This document shows, in pieces, positions 1 through 8,509 of a stretch of 64,000 bases of DNA. The notes below the pieces were generated by a model, which was not told the DNA's origin, ran no database searches, and saw nothing but the letters and a program-made list of their open reading frames with translations. A program made the translations under genes and the position numbers. The first letter of the stretch is position 1; each line of letters begins with the position of its first letter. The stretch comes from Kingella negevensis (lineage in GTDB: Bacteria; Pseudomonadota; Gammaproteobacteria; Burkholderiales; Neisseriaceae): contig NZ_CP123448.1 of NCBI RefSeq assembly GCF_030177895.1, positions 1,488,001-1,552,000 of the forward strand, written 5' to 3'.

Positions 1-21
1 CAAATCTTACGGTGAAGCGTT

Positions 22-132
22 GGCGGCTCGCTGACATACGTAAAGAAATTGTCTGTTTTTAAGAAAAATAAACAAAAAAACCATACTAATTTCTCAAAAT
101 TTGACTGTGCATGTCGGTGAGCCGCCGACGTT
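22..132. repeat. Long inverted repeat upstream of the adhesin gene
   Basis: Positions 22-37 (GGCGGCTCGCTGACAT) are repeated in inverted form at 111-126 with three mismatches, and the similarity runs a few bases further out on both sides. The AT-rich spacer is about 73 bp. This could be a small MITE-like element or the end of a gene cluster left of the window. I see no gene in 1-516. The rest of that stretch is AT-rich leader DNA containing one FNR-like site. Confidence 0.5.
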
Positions 133-304
133 CCCAATTTGTGTAGATACCTATGGGCTGAAGTTTATCCTACGTTACTCAGTGTGTAATAAAATTTAAA
201 AGATACAGGTAAATAAACCAGATTTTAGAAACTAGCACGTAAATTGCTATATTTGGCAATACTCTGCCAATAGAGCAAAAAATTAAAAATCAGTGATATA
301 AAAT

Positions 305-318
305 TTGATATACATCAA
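305..318. promoter_or_regulatory. FNR-type binding site
   Basis: TTGAT-ATAC-ATCAA is a perfect match to the FNR/CRP-family consensus TTGATNNNNATCAA. It lies about 200 bp upstream of the adhesin start codon and some 30-40 bp upstream of AT-rich -10-like hexamers around 344-354, roughly the spacing of an FNR-activated promoter. Neisserial FNR controls microaerobic genes. Control of this adhesin by oxygen is my inference. Confidence 0.5.
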
Positions 319-516
319 AATTTTAATAAAATTTCAAAAAAGTTAGTTATAAAACAAATATTTTTGATTAAAATCCAAAGTTCTGAAAAATGTCTTATCA
401 AGAAATTCTATTACATTAAATATTCTGATGAGACAAATTTATAAAGCAGAGGAAAACGGGGTTTGAAATTTATTTTCAAACGATTTGAACATTCATAAAA
501 ACCGAGGAAATATTTT

Positions 517-3500
517 ATGAATCATACTTATAAGGTCGTGTATAACGAATCGACCAATACTTACGTTGCAGTGGCGGAGTTTGAGCCGAGCAAAGGTAAG
601 TCTAAATCTTTGAAGAAGGCTATTGCTGCGGCAGTTGCTTTGGCAGCGGCTCAGCTTGTGCCTTTAACGGCGCAGGCAGCTGTCTCCATTGGCTCAACAT
701 CTGGAAACAGTATTACGCCCGCAAAAGTAACAGATAATGGTAATGCTGTTGCTGTGGGTCATGAGGCTTCAGCAATAGGAACAGACGTTGCAGTTGGCCC
801 TTATGCTACTGCAACGGGTACAGATAACATCGCTATTGGTAACCATAGTAAAGCTTCTGCTACAAGAGAGGGTTACGGCATTATTGCGATTGGTAACCAA
901 AGCAACGGTTCTGCATCGGAAACAATTGCTATCGGTCAGTGGGCTTGCGCAACTGCTTCTCAAGCGGTTGCCTTAGGTGCAAAAACTCAAGCAACGGGTG
1001 AACAATCTGTAGCGCTTGGTGGTAATGCTATTTCTTCTGGTGCGGCTGCGTTGGCATTTGGTGGCGATGACTTGGATAAAGCTTCTAAAGTAGGCCGTTC
1101 AACCGATGGCAAACCGAACACAACGGGTGAAGTTATAAATGAAGGCGACGTAAATAAAGAATTTAAGAAAATTTCTGGTCAAAATTTGGTTAAGAAAGTC
1201 GATAACCTAACTTCTACTAATAATACTGAAGCGCAATATATGCCAACCAATGCTTATGGTGCGGCTTCTATTGCGATAGGTATTCAAGCACGCTCAGGTG
1301 ACTTGGCTACTGCATTTGGTACGCAATCATTCGCAACTGGTTTGGCTTCTACTGCTTTGGGTGTAGCGTCTAATGCAAGTGGTAATGGTTCGATTGCGAT
1401 AGGCCCAGGTACTGATGCGACTGGTGAACAGTCTATCGGTATGGGTGCGAACGCCTCATCAAGCAATAATCACTCTATTGCAATTGGTACAAATGCAATA
1501 ACATCTGGTAATCAATCTATTTCTGTTGGTTATGCCAATAAAGTAAGTGGTAACAACTCTGGTGCATTCGGTGACCTTAGCACAATTACTGGCTCTGGTG
1601 CTTATGCAGTTGGTAACAATGTTACTGTTTCAGGCTGCAATACAATGGTGTTGGGTAACAACATCACTACGGCAACCAGTGGTTCTGTTGTTTTGGGTAA
1701 TAGCAGCTCAGGCTCTATGTCTGTGGAAACATGCTCTTCTGCTACTGTAAACCGTATTACTTACAGCGGCTTTGCTGGTAAAGTAACAGATAAAGGTAAA
1801 TATGTAAGCGTTGGCGCAAATGCTACTGATGCTCGTAAGATTGTGAATGTTGCTGCTGGTAATATCGCTTCGGATTCAACTGAAGCAATTAACGGCTCTC
1901 AGTTGTATTTAACTCAAGCGGTTATTGCTAATGTGGCAAATAGCACAGCTAAAGCATTGAGCCCTAATAGCACTTATGATGCAAATGGTAGTATCAAGCC
2001 AAACATCACAGTAAATAATGGCAGTGGTCCTGTTTCAGGTATCAGCAATGTTGAAACAGCTATTGCAACTGCAGGCTGGCAATTGCAAGCCAATGGCAGC
2101 CGAGTTGATAACATCAATGCTGGCGATGTGGTTAATTTCGCTTCTAGTGATGGCACTGTAAAAGTAACAGGTAAAGATAAAGATGGTAAAAAAACAATTG
2201 ATTTGTCTGTAAACACAACAACATTATCAACAAATGCAAACGGCACAATTAATGGTTCTACAGCACCAAATAACTTGGTGAACGCGAGCACAGTTGCAAA
2301 TGCAATTAACAACGCAAGCTGGAATGTGACCTCAGGTAAAGAAGATAAAGGTAGCCAAGTCGGTTCGAGCAAAAGTGAGCAAGTGAAACCAGGCGAAGAA
2401 GTGAAATTCTTGGCAGGTGACAACTTGGTGATTAAGCAATCAGGTAAAAACTTCACATACTCATTGAACAACAATGTTTCATTGACTAATTCAGGCAGCT
2501 TCACGATTAGCAATGACAAAGCAGGTGGTAGCTCAGTTGTATTGAACAAAGACGGTTTGAATAATGGTAATAACACCATTACCAACGTAGCGAACGGTAC
2601 AAATGGCACAGATGCAGTGAACGTAAGACAATTGAAAGCTACGAAAACTGTTGTAAAAAGTGGTAAAAATACAGAGGTAACCAGCTCAACTAACTCAGAT
2701 GGCGCAACTGTTTACACTGTAAATGCAACAGTAGATCCAGTAACGGTTACTAACACCACATTGAATACCGAAGCAAATGGTACAACCACCTATGCAGTCG
2801 GTAAGGGTGGTAATTTAGTTAATGCCAGCACAGTTGCAAATGCAATTAACAACGCAAGCTGGAATGTGACCTCAGGTGTAGCAGATAAAGGTAGCCAAGA
2901 CGGTGCGAGCAGCAGTGAGCAAGTGAAACCAGGCGAAGAAGTGAAATTCTTGGCAGGTAACAACTTGGTGATTAAACAATCGAGTCAAAACTTCACATAC
3001 TCATTGAGCAACAATGTTTCATTGACTAATTCAGGCAGCTTCACAGTGGGTAACACTACAGTGAAAGATGGCAGCATCACGATTAGCAACGGCACAGCAG
3101 GTAGCCCAGTTGTATTGAACAAACACGGTTTGAATAATGGTAATAACACCATTACCAACGTAGCGAACGGTACAAATGGCACAGATGCAGTGAACGTAAA
3201 CCAATTGAATGCTACGAAGACATTTGTAAACCAAACAGATGGCATAACAGTAAGCAGCTCAACTAATACAAATGGTTCAACTGTTTACACAGTAGGTGCG
3301 AACACCACATCGTTGACACACAATGCCAACGGTACAGTGGCAGTTCCATCTAAAAACGGCACTAACTTGGTGAACGCAAGCACAGTTGCAAATGCAATTA
3401 ACAACGCAAGCTGGAATGTAACCTCAGGTGTAGAAGGTAAAGGTAGCCAAGTCGGTTCGAGCAAAAGTGAGCAAGTGAAACCAGGCGAAGAAGTGAAATT

Positions 3501-6500
3501 CTTGGCAGGCGACAACTTGGTGATTAAACAATCAGGTCAAAACTTCACATACTCATTGAACAACAACATATCGTTGAGTAATACAGGCAGCTTCACAGTG
3601 GGTAACACTACAGTGAAAGATGGCAACATCACGATTAGCAACGGCACAGCAGGTAGCCCAGTTGTATTGAACAAACACGGTTTGAATAATGGTAATAACA
3701 CCATTACCAACGTAGCGAACGGTACAAATGGCACAGATGCAGTGAACGTAAACCAATTGAATGCTACGAAGACATTTGTTAAAGGTGGTGATGGCGTAAA
3801 AGTTGTTAGCTCAACTAATGCAAATGGTTCAACTGTTTACACAGTAGGTGCGAACACCACATCGTTGACACACAATACCAACGGTACAGTAAATGTTCCA
3901 TCTAACAACGGCAATAACTTGGTGAACGCCAGCACAGTTGCAAATGCAATTAACAACGCAAGCTGGAATGTAACCTCAGGTGTAACAGGTACAGGTAGCC
4001 AAGACGGTGCGAGCAGCAGTGAGCAAGTGAAACCAGGCGAAGAAGTGAAATTCTTGGCAGGTAACAACTTGGTGATTAAACAATCAGGTCAAAACTTCAC
4101 ATACTCATTGAACAACAACATATCGTTGAGTGATACAGGCAGCTTCACGATTAGCAATGGCAACGCAGGTAAGTCAGTTGTATTGAACAAACACGGTTTG
4201 AATAACGGTGGCAACACCATTACCAACGTAGCGAACGGTACAAATGGCACAGATGCAGTGAACGTAAGCCAATTGAATGCTACGAAGACATTTGTAAACC
4301 AAACAGATGGCATAAGAGTAAACAGCTCAACTAATGCAAATGGTGCAACTGTTTACACAGTAGGTGCGAACACCACATCGTTGACACACAATACCAACGG
4401 TACAGTGGCAGTTCCATCTAACAACGGCACTAACTTGGTGAACGCAAGCACAGTTGCAAATGCAATTAACAACGCAAGCTGGAATGTGACCTCAGGTGTA
4501 ACAGGTACAGGTAGCCAAGATGGTTCGAGCAGCAGTGAGCAAGTGAAACCAGGCGAAGAAGTGAAATTCTTGGCAGGTAACAACTTGGTGATTAAGCAAT
4601 CAGGTCAAAACTTCACATACTCATTGAACAACAACATATCGTTGAGTAATACAGGCAGCTTCACAGTGGGTAACACTACAGTGAAAGATGGCAACATCAC
4701 TATTGCAAATAGTACTGCTGACGGCAGCAACGTAACATTGAACCAAAGAGGCTTGAATAACGGTAACAACACCATTACTAACGTTGCGAAAGGTAATATT
4801 TCTGAAAATAGTACTGACGCAATCAATGGTAGCCAGTTGTATAGCTTGGGTAACAGCACAGCGACTATCTTTGGCGGTAATACAAGGTACAACGCAACTT
4901 TAGGTCGTGTTGAAGGCTTCAGGTTGAATACAACTTACGCTAACGGTAATACTTATGGCGCACCAGCAACTAACATTGGTGGTGCGATTACTAACCTGAA
5001 TAAATATGTAAATGAAGGTTGGAAAGTAGGTAATACGACAGGCGTGGTCGGAACCATTACCCCAACAGAGCAAGTGAACTTTGTGAACAGCTCAACATTG
5101 GCTGCGAATGTGATACCTAATGCACAAGGTGGTGTGAATGTAAGCTTTGACGTATTGTCAGGTAACGTAACAGTTAATCCGAACGGTACAACAAGCGCTA
5201 CAAAACCTGGTATTGCAACGATTACGAATGTAACGGAAGCGATTAACAAATCAGGCTGGAATATCACTACCAACAATAATGCACAGACATCTGAGTTGAT
5301 TAACCCAGGTAAAACAGTAAGCATTAACCAAGGTAGCAATATTGAAGTAAAGCAAAACGGTAGTAATATTACTATTGCGACAGCCCAAAACGTTTCATTC
5401 AATAACGTTCATGCCAACAACAGCATTAGCATTGGTAACTCAACAACTGGTAACGTAACCTTGACTACGAAGACTAACAGCAACGGCACGACTTCGTTGC
5501 ACTTAGGCAATAACACTGGTGGTCCAGTAGGTATTTCTAACGTGAAAAATGGTGATGTATCAGAGAACAGTACTGACGCAGTGAATGGTAGTCAGTTGTA
5601 CCAAATCTACAAAGTAGTGGGTGGTAACAACCAAAACGTATCGACTACGAATACAACCATCGTTAATCCGAATGGCACAACGTCGAATGTAACCATTGCA
5701 ACGTCCGCGAACTACACGATGAAAACATACAACGTGAAAGACCAGACAGAGTTCGTAACGAATGACGTGATTCAAGCAATTGGTCGTATGAATGAAGAAG
5801 GTATTAAATTCTTCCACACCAACGACGAAAATGTGAACAAATCAATCATTCAAGCAAATAACTCAGTGGACTCAAGTGCAGCAGGTGCATACTCAACTGC
5901 ATTAGGTGCACGAGCTAAAGCCAACGGCAACCAAAGCTTGGCAATGGGTTCTGCATTGGGCATCAACGTAACAACGTTGGCTAATGGCACGAAAGTGTAC
6001 TCATCTGTACAAGACACTGTTGCAAGCGGCGAAAGCAGTATTGCAATGGGTACAGGTATCAACGTAACAGCAGCAGCAACACAAGCCATCGGTATTGGTT
6101 ATGCGAACAACGTATCGGGCGCACAATCAATCGCAGTAGGTCAAAATGCAACTGTTACGGGTACTCAATCGATTGCTATTGGTTATGGTAACCGTGTAAC
6201 AGGTAGTCATTCTGGTGCGTTTGGTGACCCAACTGTTGTAACAGGCAATAGTTCTTACAGCATTGGTAACCACAACAAACTGGCAACAGATAGTACTTAT
6301 GCGTTGGGTAGCAACATTACCAATACAACAACTAACTCTGTATTCTTGGGTGATAATTCACGCAGCTTTGCGCAAGCAAACTCAAACTTGAACACCTCTA
6401 CAGGTGCACACGTTGCCTTGAATACAAACGCTAGCGCGTACACTTACAACAATTTGAATAGCACTCAAGTTAAGGGTGTTGATAATGTAGTAGGTGTTGT

Positions 6501-7236
6501 GAGCGTAGGTAGCGATAATGCAACTCGCCAAATTCAAGGCGTGGCAGCAGGTGTCGTTTCTGAAAACTCTACAGACGCGATTAATGGTAGTCAGTTGTAC
6601 AACTCGTTGAAAGAGTTTAATGCTGCTGTAGTTAATAGCACGGTGAAGATTTCTACTAATGGCAATAATCCTTCACCTGCAATTAACGGCGTTATCAACT
6701 TCAACAACGGTAATGGTACAGTCGTTGAGAAAAACGGTAGCAACATCACCATTAATACACCAACCACTTACGTGAACAAAGACGGTACTAAGTCACAAAA
6801 CGCGACTAACCAAGTCAACTTCATCGGTGCGCCAGTGATTGATAAGAACGGCAATGTTGTTAAAGACCAAAACGGTAACGTTATTTACAACGACGTAAGA
6901 TTGCAAAAAGTTGCCCCAGGTATTCAGGACAATGACGCAGTGAACGTTGGTCAGTTGAAACAAGTTGCAAACAACTTGAATAACCGCATTAACCAAGTTG
7001 CAGATGATTCTGATGCAGGTGTAGCAAGCGCAATGGCTACTGCAGGTCTCCCACAAGCGTTCTTACCTGGTAAGAGCATGGCGGCTGTTGCAGGCAGCAC
7101 ATACCGCGGCAAACAAGGTTACGCAGTCGGCTTCTCAGCGATTAGCGACGGCGGTAACTGGATTGTTAAAGGTACTGCTTCTGGCAATAGCAAAGGCTAC
7201 TTCGGTGCTACCGTTGGTGCTGGTTATCAGTGGTAA
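517..7236 (+). CDS. Trimeric autotransporter adhesin (YadA/Hia/Knh-like)
   Basis: A 2239-residue surface adhesin of type Vc. The N-terminus has the extended signal peptide form (MNHTYKVVYN, then VAVAEF, a basic stretch and an Ala-rich core ending near residue 55). Residues about 80-420 are YadA-type head repeats with the AxAIGxxAxAxG pattern. Necks of the type AINGSQLY occur near residue 456 and later. A long stalk contains five near-identical blocks (residues about 585-1430). A second head segment lies around 1785-2010. The last 75 residues form the YadA membrane anchor, ending in the aromatic YQW. The protein is very rich in N-X-S/T sequons, as in Kingella Knh. ATG 517 follows GAGGAAA. A lipoprotein and an L,D-transpeptidase-like gene follow downstream. 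The family assignment is firm; ligand and symbol are unknown. Confidence 0.95.
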   Translation: MNHTYKVVYNESTNTYVAVAEFEPSKGKSKSLKKAIAAAVALAAAQLVPLTAQAAVSIGSTSGNSITPAKVTDNGNAVAVGHEASAIGTDVAVGPYATATGTDNIAIGNHSKASATREGYGIIAIGNQSNGSASETIAIGQWACATASQAVALGAKTQATGEQSVALGGNAISSGAAALAFGGDDLDKASKVGRSTDGKPNTTGEVINEGDVNKEFKKISGQNLVKKVDNLTSTNNTEAQYMPTNAYGAASIAIGIQARSGDLATAFGTQSFATGLASTALGVASNASGNGSIAIGPGTDATGEQSIGMGANASSSNNHSIAIGTNAITSGNQSISVGYANKVSGNNSGAFGDLSTITGSGAYAVGNNVTVSGCNTMVLGNNITTATSGSVVLGNSSSGSMSVETCSSATVNRITYSGFAGKVTDKGKYVSVGANATDARKIVNVAAGNIASDSTEAINGSQLYLTQAVIANVANSTAKALSPNSTYDANGSIKPNITVNNGSGPVSGISNVETAIATAGWQLQANGSRVDNINAGDVVNFASSDGTVKVTGKDKDGKKTIDLSVNTTTLSTNANGTINGSTAPNNLVNASTVANAINNASWNVTSGKEDKGSQVGSSKSEQVKPGEEVKFLAGDNLVIKQSGKNFTYSLNNNVSLTNSGSFTISNDKAGGSSVVLNKDGLNNGNNTITNVANGTNGTDAVNVRQLKATKTVVKSGKNTEVTSSTNSDGATVYTVNATVDPVTVTNTTLNTEANGTTTYAVGKGGNLVNASTVANAINNASWNVTSGVADKGSQDGASSSEQVKPGEEVKFLAGNNLVIKQSSQNFTYSLSNNVSLTNSGSFTVGNTTVKDGSITISNGTAGSPVVLNKHGLNNGNNTITNVANGTNGTDAVNVNQLNATKTFVNQTDGITVSSSTNTNGSTVYTVGANTTSLTHNANGTVAVPSKNGTNLVNASTVANAINNASWNVTSGVEGKGSQVGSSKSEQVKPGEEVKFLAGDNLVIKQSGQNFTYSLNNNISLSNTGSFTVGNTTVKDGNITISNGTAGSPVVLNKHGLNNGNNTITNVANGTNGTDAVNVNQLNATKTFVKGGDGVKVVSSTNANGSTVYTVGANTTSLTHNTNGTVNVPSNNGNNLVNASTVANAINNASWNVTSGVTGTGSQDGASSSEQVKPGEEVKFLAGNNLVIKQSGQNFTYSLNNNISLSDTGSFTISNGNAGKSVVLNKHGLNNGGNTITNVANGTNGTDAVNVSQLNATKTFVNQTDGIRVNSSTNANGATVYTVGANTTSLTHNTNGTVAVPSNNGTNLVNASTVANAINNASWNVTSGVTGTGSQDGSSSSEQVKPGEEVKFLAGNNLVIKQSGQNFTYSLNNNISLSNTGSFTVGNTTVKDGNITIANSTADGSNVTLNQRGLNNGNNTITNVAKGNISENSTDAINGSQLYSLGNSTATIFGGNTRYNATLGRVEGFRLNTTYANGNTYGAPATNIGGAITNLNKYVNEGWKVGNTTGVVGTITPTEQVNFVNSSTLAANVIPNAQGGVNVSFDVLSGNVTVNPNGTTSATKPGIATITNVTEAINKSGWNITTNNNAQTSELINPGKTVSINQGSNIEVKQNGSNITIATAQNVSFNNVHANNSISIGNSTTGNVTLTTKTNSNGTTSLHLGNNTGGPVGISNVKNGDVSENSTDAVNGSQLYQIYKVVGGNNQNVSTTNTTIVNPNGTTSNVTIATSANYTMKTYNVKDQTEFVTNDVIQAIGRMNEEGIKFFHTNDENVNKSIIQANNSVDSSAAGAYSTALGARAKANGNQSLAMGSALGINVTTLANGTKVYSSVQDTVASGESSIAMGTGINVTAAATQAIGIGYANNVSGAQSIAVGQNATVTGTQSIAIGYGNRVTGSHSGAFGDPTVVTGNSSYSIGNHNKLATDSTYALGSNITNTTTNSVFLGDNSRSFAQANSNLNTSTGAHVALNTNASAYTYNNLNSTQVKGVDNVVGVVSVGSDNATRQIQGVAAGVVSENSTDAINGSQLYNSLKEFNAAVVNSTVKISTNGNNPSPAINGVINFNNGNGTVVEKNGSNITINTPTTYVNKDGTKSQNATNQVNFIGAPVIDKNGNVVKDQNGNVIYNDVRLQKVAPGIQDNDAVNVGQLKQVANNLNNRINQVADDSDAGVASAMATAGLPQAFLPGKSMAAVAGSTYRGKQGYAVGFSAISDGGNWIVKGTASGNSKGYFGATVGAGYQW
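2272..4800 (+). repeat. Five tandem stalk repeats within the adhesin gene
   Basis: Blocks starting near 2272, 2812, 3364, 3916 and 4432 (spacing 540, 552, 552 and 516 bp, all multiples of three) encode almost the same 172-184 residue unit. Each contains NLVNASTVANAINNASWNVT, then EQVKPGEEVKFLAG and, in most, a TDAVNVxQL neck. The high nucleotide identity should allow in-frame copy-number change by recombination, and it is a likely place for assembly collapse. Confidence 0.9.
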
Positions 7237-7246
7237 TTAACTAACC

Positions 7247-7285
7247 CTTTTCAGGCTGCTCTCTTTGAGTAGGCAGCCTGAAAAG
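7247..7285 (+). terminator. DUS hairpin between adhesin and lipoprotein genes
   Basis: Two inverted DUS copies (CTTTTCAGGCTGC at 7247-7259 and its complement at 7273-7285) form a 13-bp stem. The run of T after it is weak, so it probably attenuates rather than fully separates the adhesin from the next gene. It is also an uptake signal. Confidence 0.55.
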
Positions 7286-7307
7286 ATTATTTAAGGAAAT
7301 AAAAACA

Positions 7308-7796
7308 ATGTTGAAAAAATTAGCATTGATGTTGGCTACAGCAACTGTGTTGAGCGCATGTGGTACATCAGGCACGGTAGTGAGCTCGGACGGCACGTCT
7401 GACAAACTGCATTGGCCTGACCCACAAAGCACGTCATTCAATAAAGACCGTGGTACGTTCCCAGATTTGGGCAGCCTGAAACAAATCCGTTCAGGTATGT
7501 CTAAAGACCAGTTGTACTACTTGATTGGTCGCCCACAATTTACAGAGGGCTTCCGTGTTCGCGAATGGGACTACCTGTTCCATTTCAACACACCAGGTCA
7601 AGGCACAAACAACGTAACAACTTGCCAATACAAAGTATTGTTTGACAATCAACGATTTGCACGTAGCTTCCACTGGCGTCCAGTAGACCCAGTTGGCGCG
7701 AAATGTCCACCTGAGTTGGAAAAAGAAGTTCCACCTCCACAACCTCAAGTGATTATTCGTGAAATCGTTAAAACGCCTGTGAGAATCCGTCAATAA
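7308..7796 (+). CDS. BamE/SmpA-like outer-membrane lipoprotein
   Basis: A 162-residue lipoprotein with signal MLKKLALMLATATVLSAC; the lipobox is LSAC, with Cys18 as the lipidated residue. The middle (residues about 60-125: LKQIRSGMSKDQLYYLIGRP, then the REWDYLF region) has the helix-strand pattern of the SmpA/BamE fold. The C-terminal tail is Pro-rich (KEVPPPQPQ). ATG 7308 follows AAGGAAA. It lies 71 bp after the adhesin and 1 bp before the next gene, so it is likely co-expressed with both. Small lipoproteins next to trimeric autotransporters (SadB, TpgA types) aid assembly or bind the cell wall. A helper role here is an inference from position. Confidence 0.75.
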   Translation: MLKKLALMLATATVLSACGTSGTVVSSDGTSDKLHWPDPQSTSFNKDRGTFPDLGSLKQIRSGMSKDQLYYLIGRPQFTEGFRVREWDYLFHFNTPGQGTNNVTTCQYKVLFDNQRFARSFHWRPVDPVGAKCPPELEKEVPPPQPQVIIREIVKTPVRIRQ

Positions 7797-7797
7797 T

Positions 7798-8253
7798 ATG
7801 AAGCGATTGAAATATGCTTTATTGTTGAGCTTGGGCTTGGCTACGATGAGTGGTCAAGCACTTGCAGATGACAGTCAATTGCCTGCTTCTGTGGTGCAAT
7901 ACATGCAAAGCAGACGCGTGGTGGTGGATACCAGCAAAGCTGAATTGTGCTTTCCTGATACCAAAGACTGCCATAAAGTTTTGATTGGTAAAACAACTCC
8001 GAAGGGAACTTATCGCATGACACTCCATACCACTGATAAAAAAGGGTATGGTGGTGATGTGATTGGTTTCAAAGAGGAAAACGGTTTCTTGTTTGCACTG
8101 CACCGCGTTTGGACACAAATTCCAGCAGAACGCCGTTTGCAACGTATTGCTTCGGATAATGTTGCAGACCGTGTGATGACGAATGGCTGTATCAATGTGG
8201 AAAATGCTGTGTATGACCGTTTGAAAAAATACTTTTATGTTGATATTGTTTAA
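7798..8253 (+). CDS. Secreted L,D-transpeptidase-like protein
   Basis: A 151-residue protein with a cleavable signal (MKRLKYALLLSLGLATMSGQALA). The rest resembles a small YkuD catalytic domain: a VVVDTSKAEL strand start, GKTTPKGTYRMT, ALHRVW with the candidate His, and TNGCINVENAVY with the candidate catalytic Cys. The usual motif is S/T-HGC; here it is T-NGC, as in a divergent subset. YkuD enzymes crosslink peptidoglycan or attach proteins to it in the periplasm. The start codon follows the previous stop by 1 bp (TAATATG), which implies translational coupling. Possible roles are wall remodelling for adhesin export or anchoring of the neighbouring lipoprotein; both are untested. Confidence 0.75.
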   Translation: MKRLKYALLLSLGLATMSGQALADDSQLPASVVQYMQSRRVVVDTSKAELCFPDTKDCHKVLIGKTTPKGTYRMTLHTTDKKGYGGDVIGFKEENGFLFALHRVWTQIPAERRLQRIASDNVADRVMTNGCINVENAVYDRLKKYFYVDIV

Positions 8254-8273
8254 CAGACTAGTGTGAAATAAAT

Positions 8274-8308
8274 AAAAGCCTTTTGCTGATTTGCAAAAGG
8301 CTTTTTTA
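8274..8308 (+). terminator. Rho-independent terminator after the adhesin cluster
   Basis: AAAAGCCTTTTGC pairs with GCAAAAGGCTTTT across a 6-nt loop and is followed by a T run. It closes the adhesin-lipoprotein-transpeptidase cluster. The following 200 bp hold several DUS copies and a short GTAGGGTGG...CCACC palindrome at 8409-8428, but no gene. Confidence 0.85.
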
Positions 8309-8491
8309 TTTTTGGGTGGGTTAGGAGTAAAATAATGATTGAATATTTAAAACGCAGCCTGAAAATGGATTGATATTTTTCAAGGCTGCAATTTTTACGA
8401 AATTTTGTAGGGTGGATTTTACCCACCAAAATGATGTGAAATCAGTTTTCAGGCTGCATTTAATTTATTTGCAGCCTGAAAAATAGATAAC

Positions 8492-8508
8492 TTTCAGGCA
8501 GCCTGAAA
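8492..8508. repeat. DNA uptake sequence, representative palindromic copy
   Basis: TTTCAGGCAGCCTGAAA reads as AGGCAGCCTGAA on one strand and AGGCTGCCTGAA on the other, so each palindromic copy carries both DUS dialects. Many more copies occur in the window, most between genes. This one ends 1 bp before the tsaC start codon. Non-palindromic copies mostly carry the GCAGCCTGAA core, which favours the Kingella-type dialect. Confidence 0.9.
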
Positions 8509-8509
8509 A

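Noticed and set aside
1974..5402. Many antisense open frames within the adhesin gene
   Set aside because: They repeat with the stalk units and lack ribosome sites; they are by-products of the low-complexity coding sequence.
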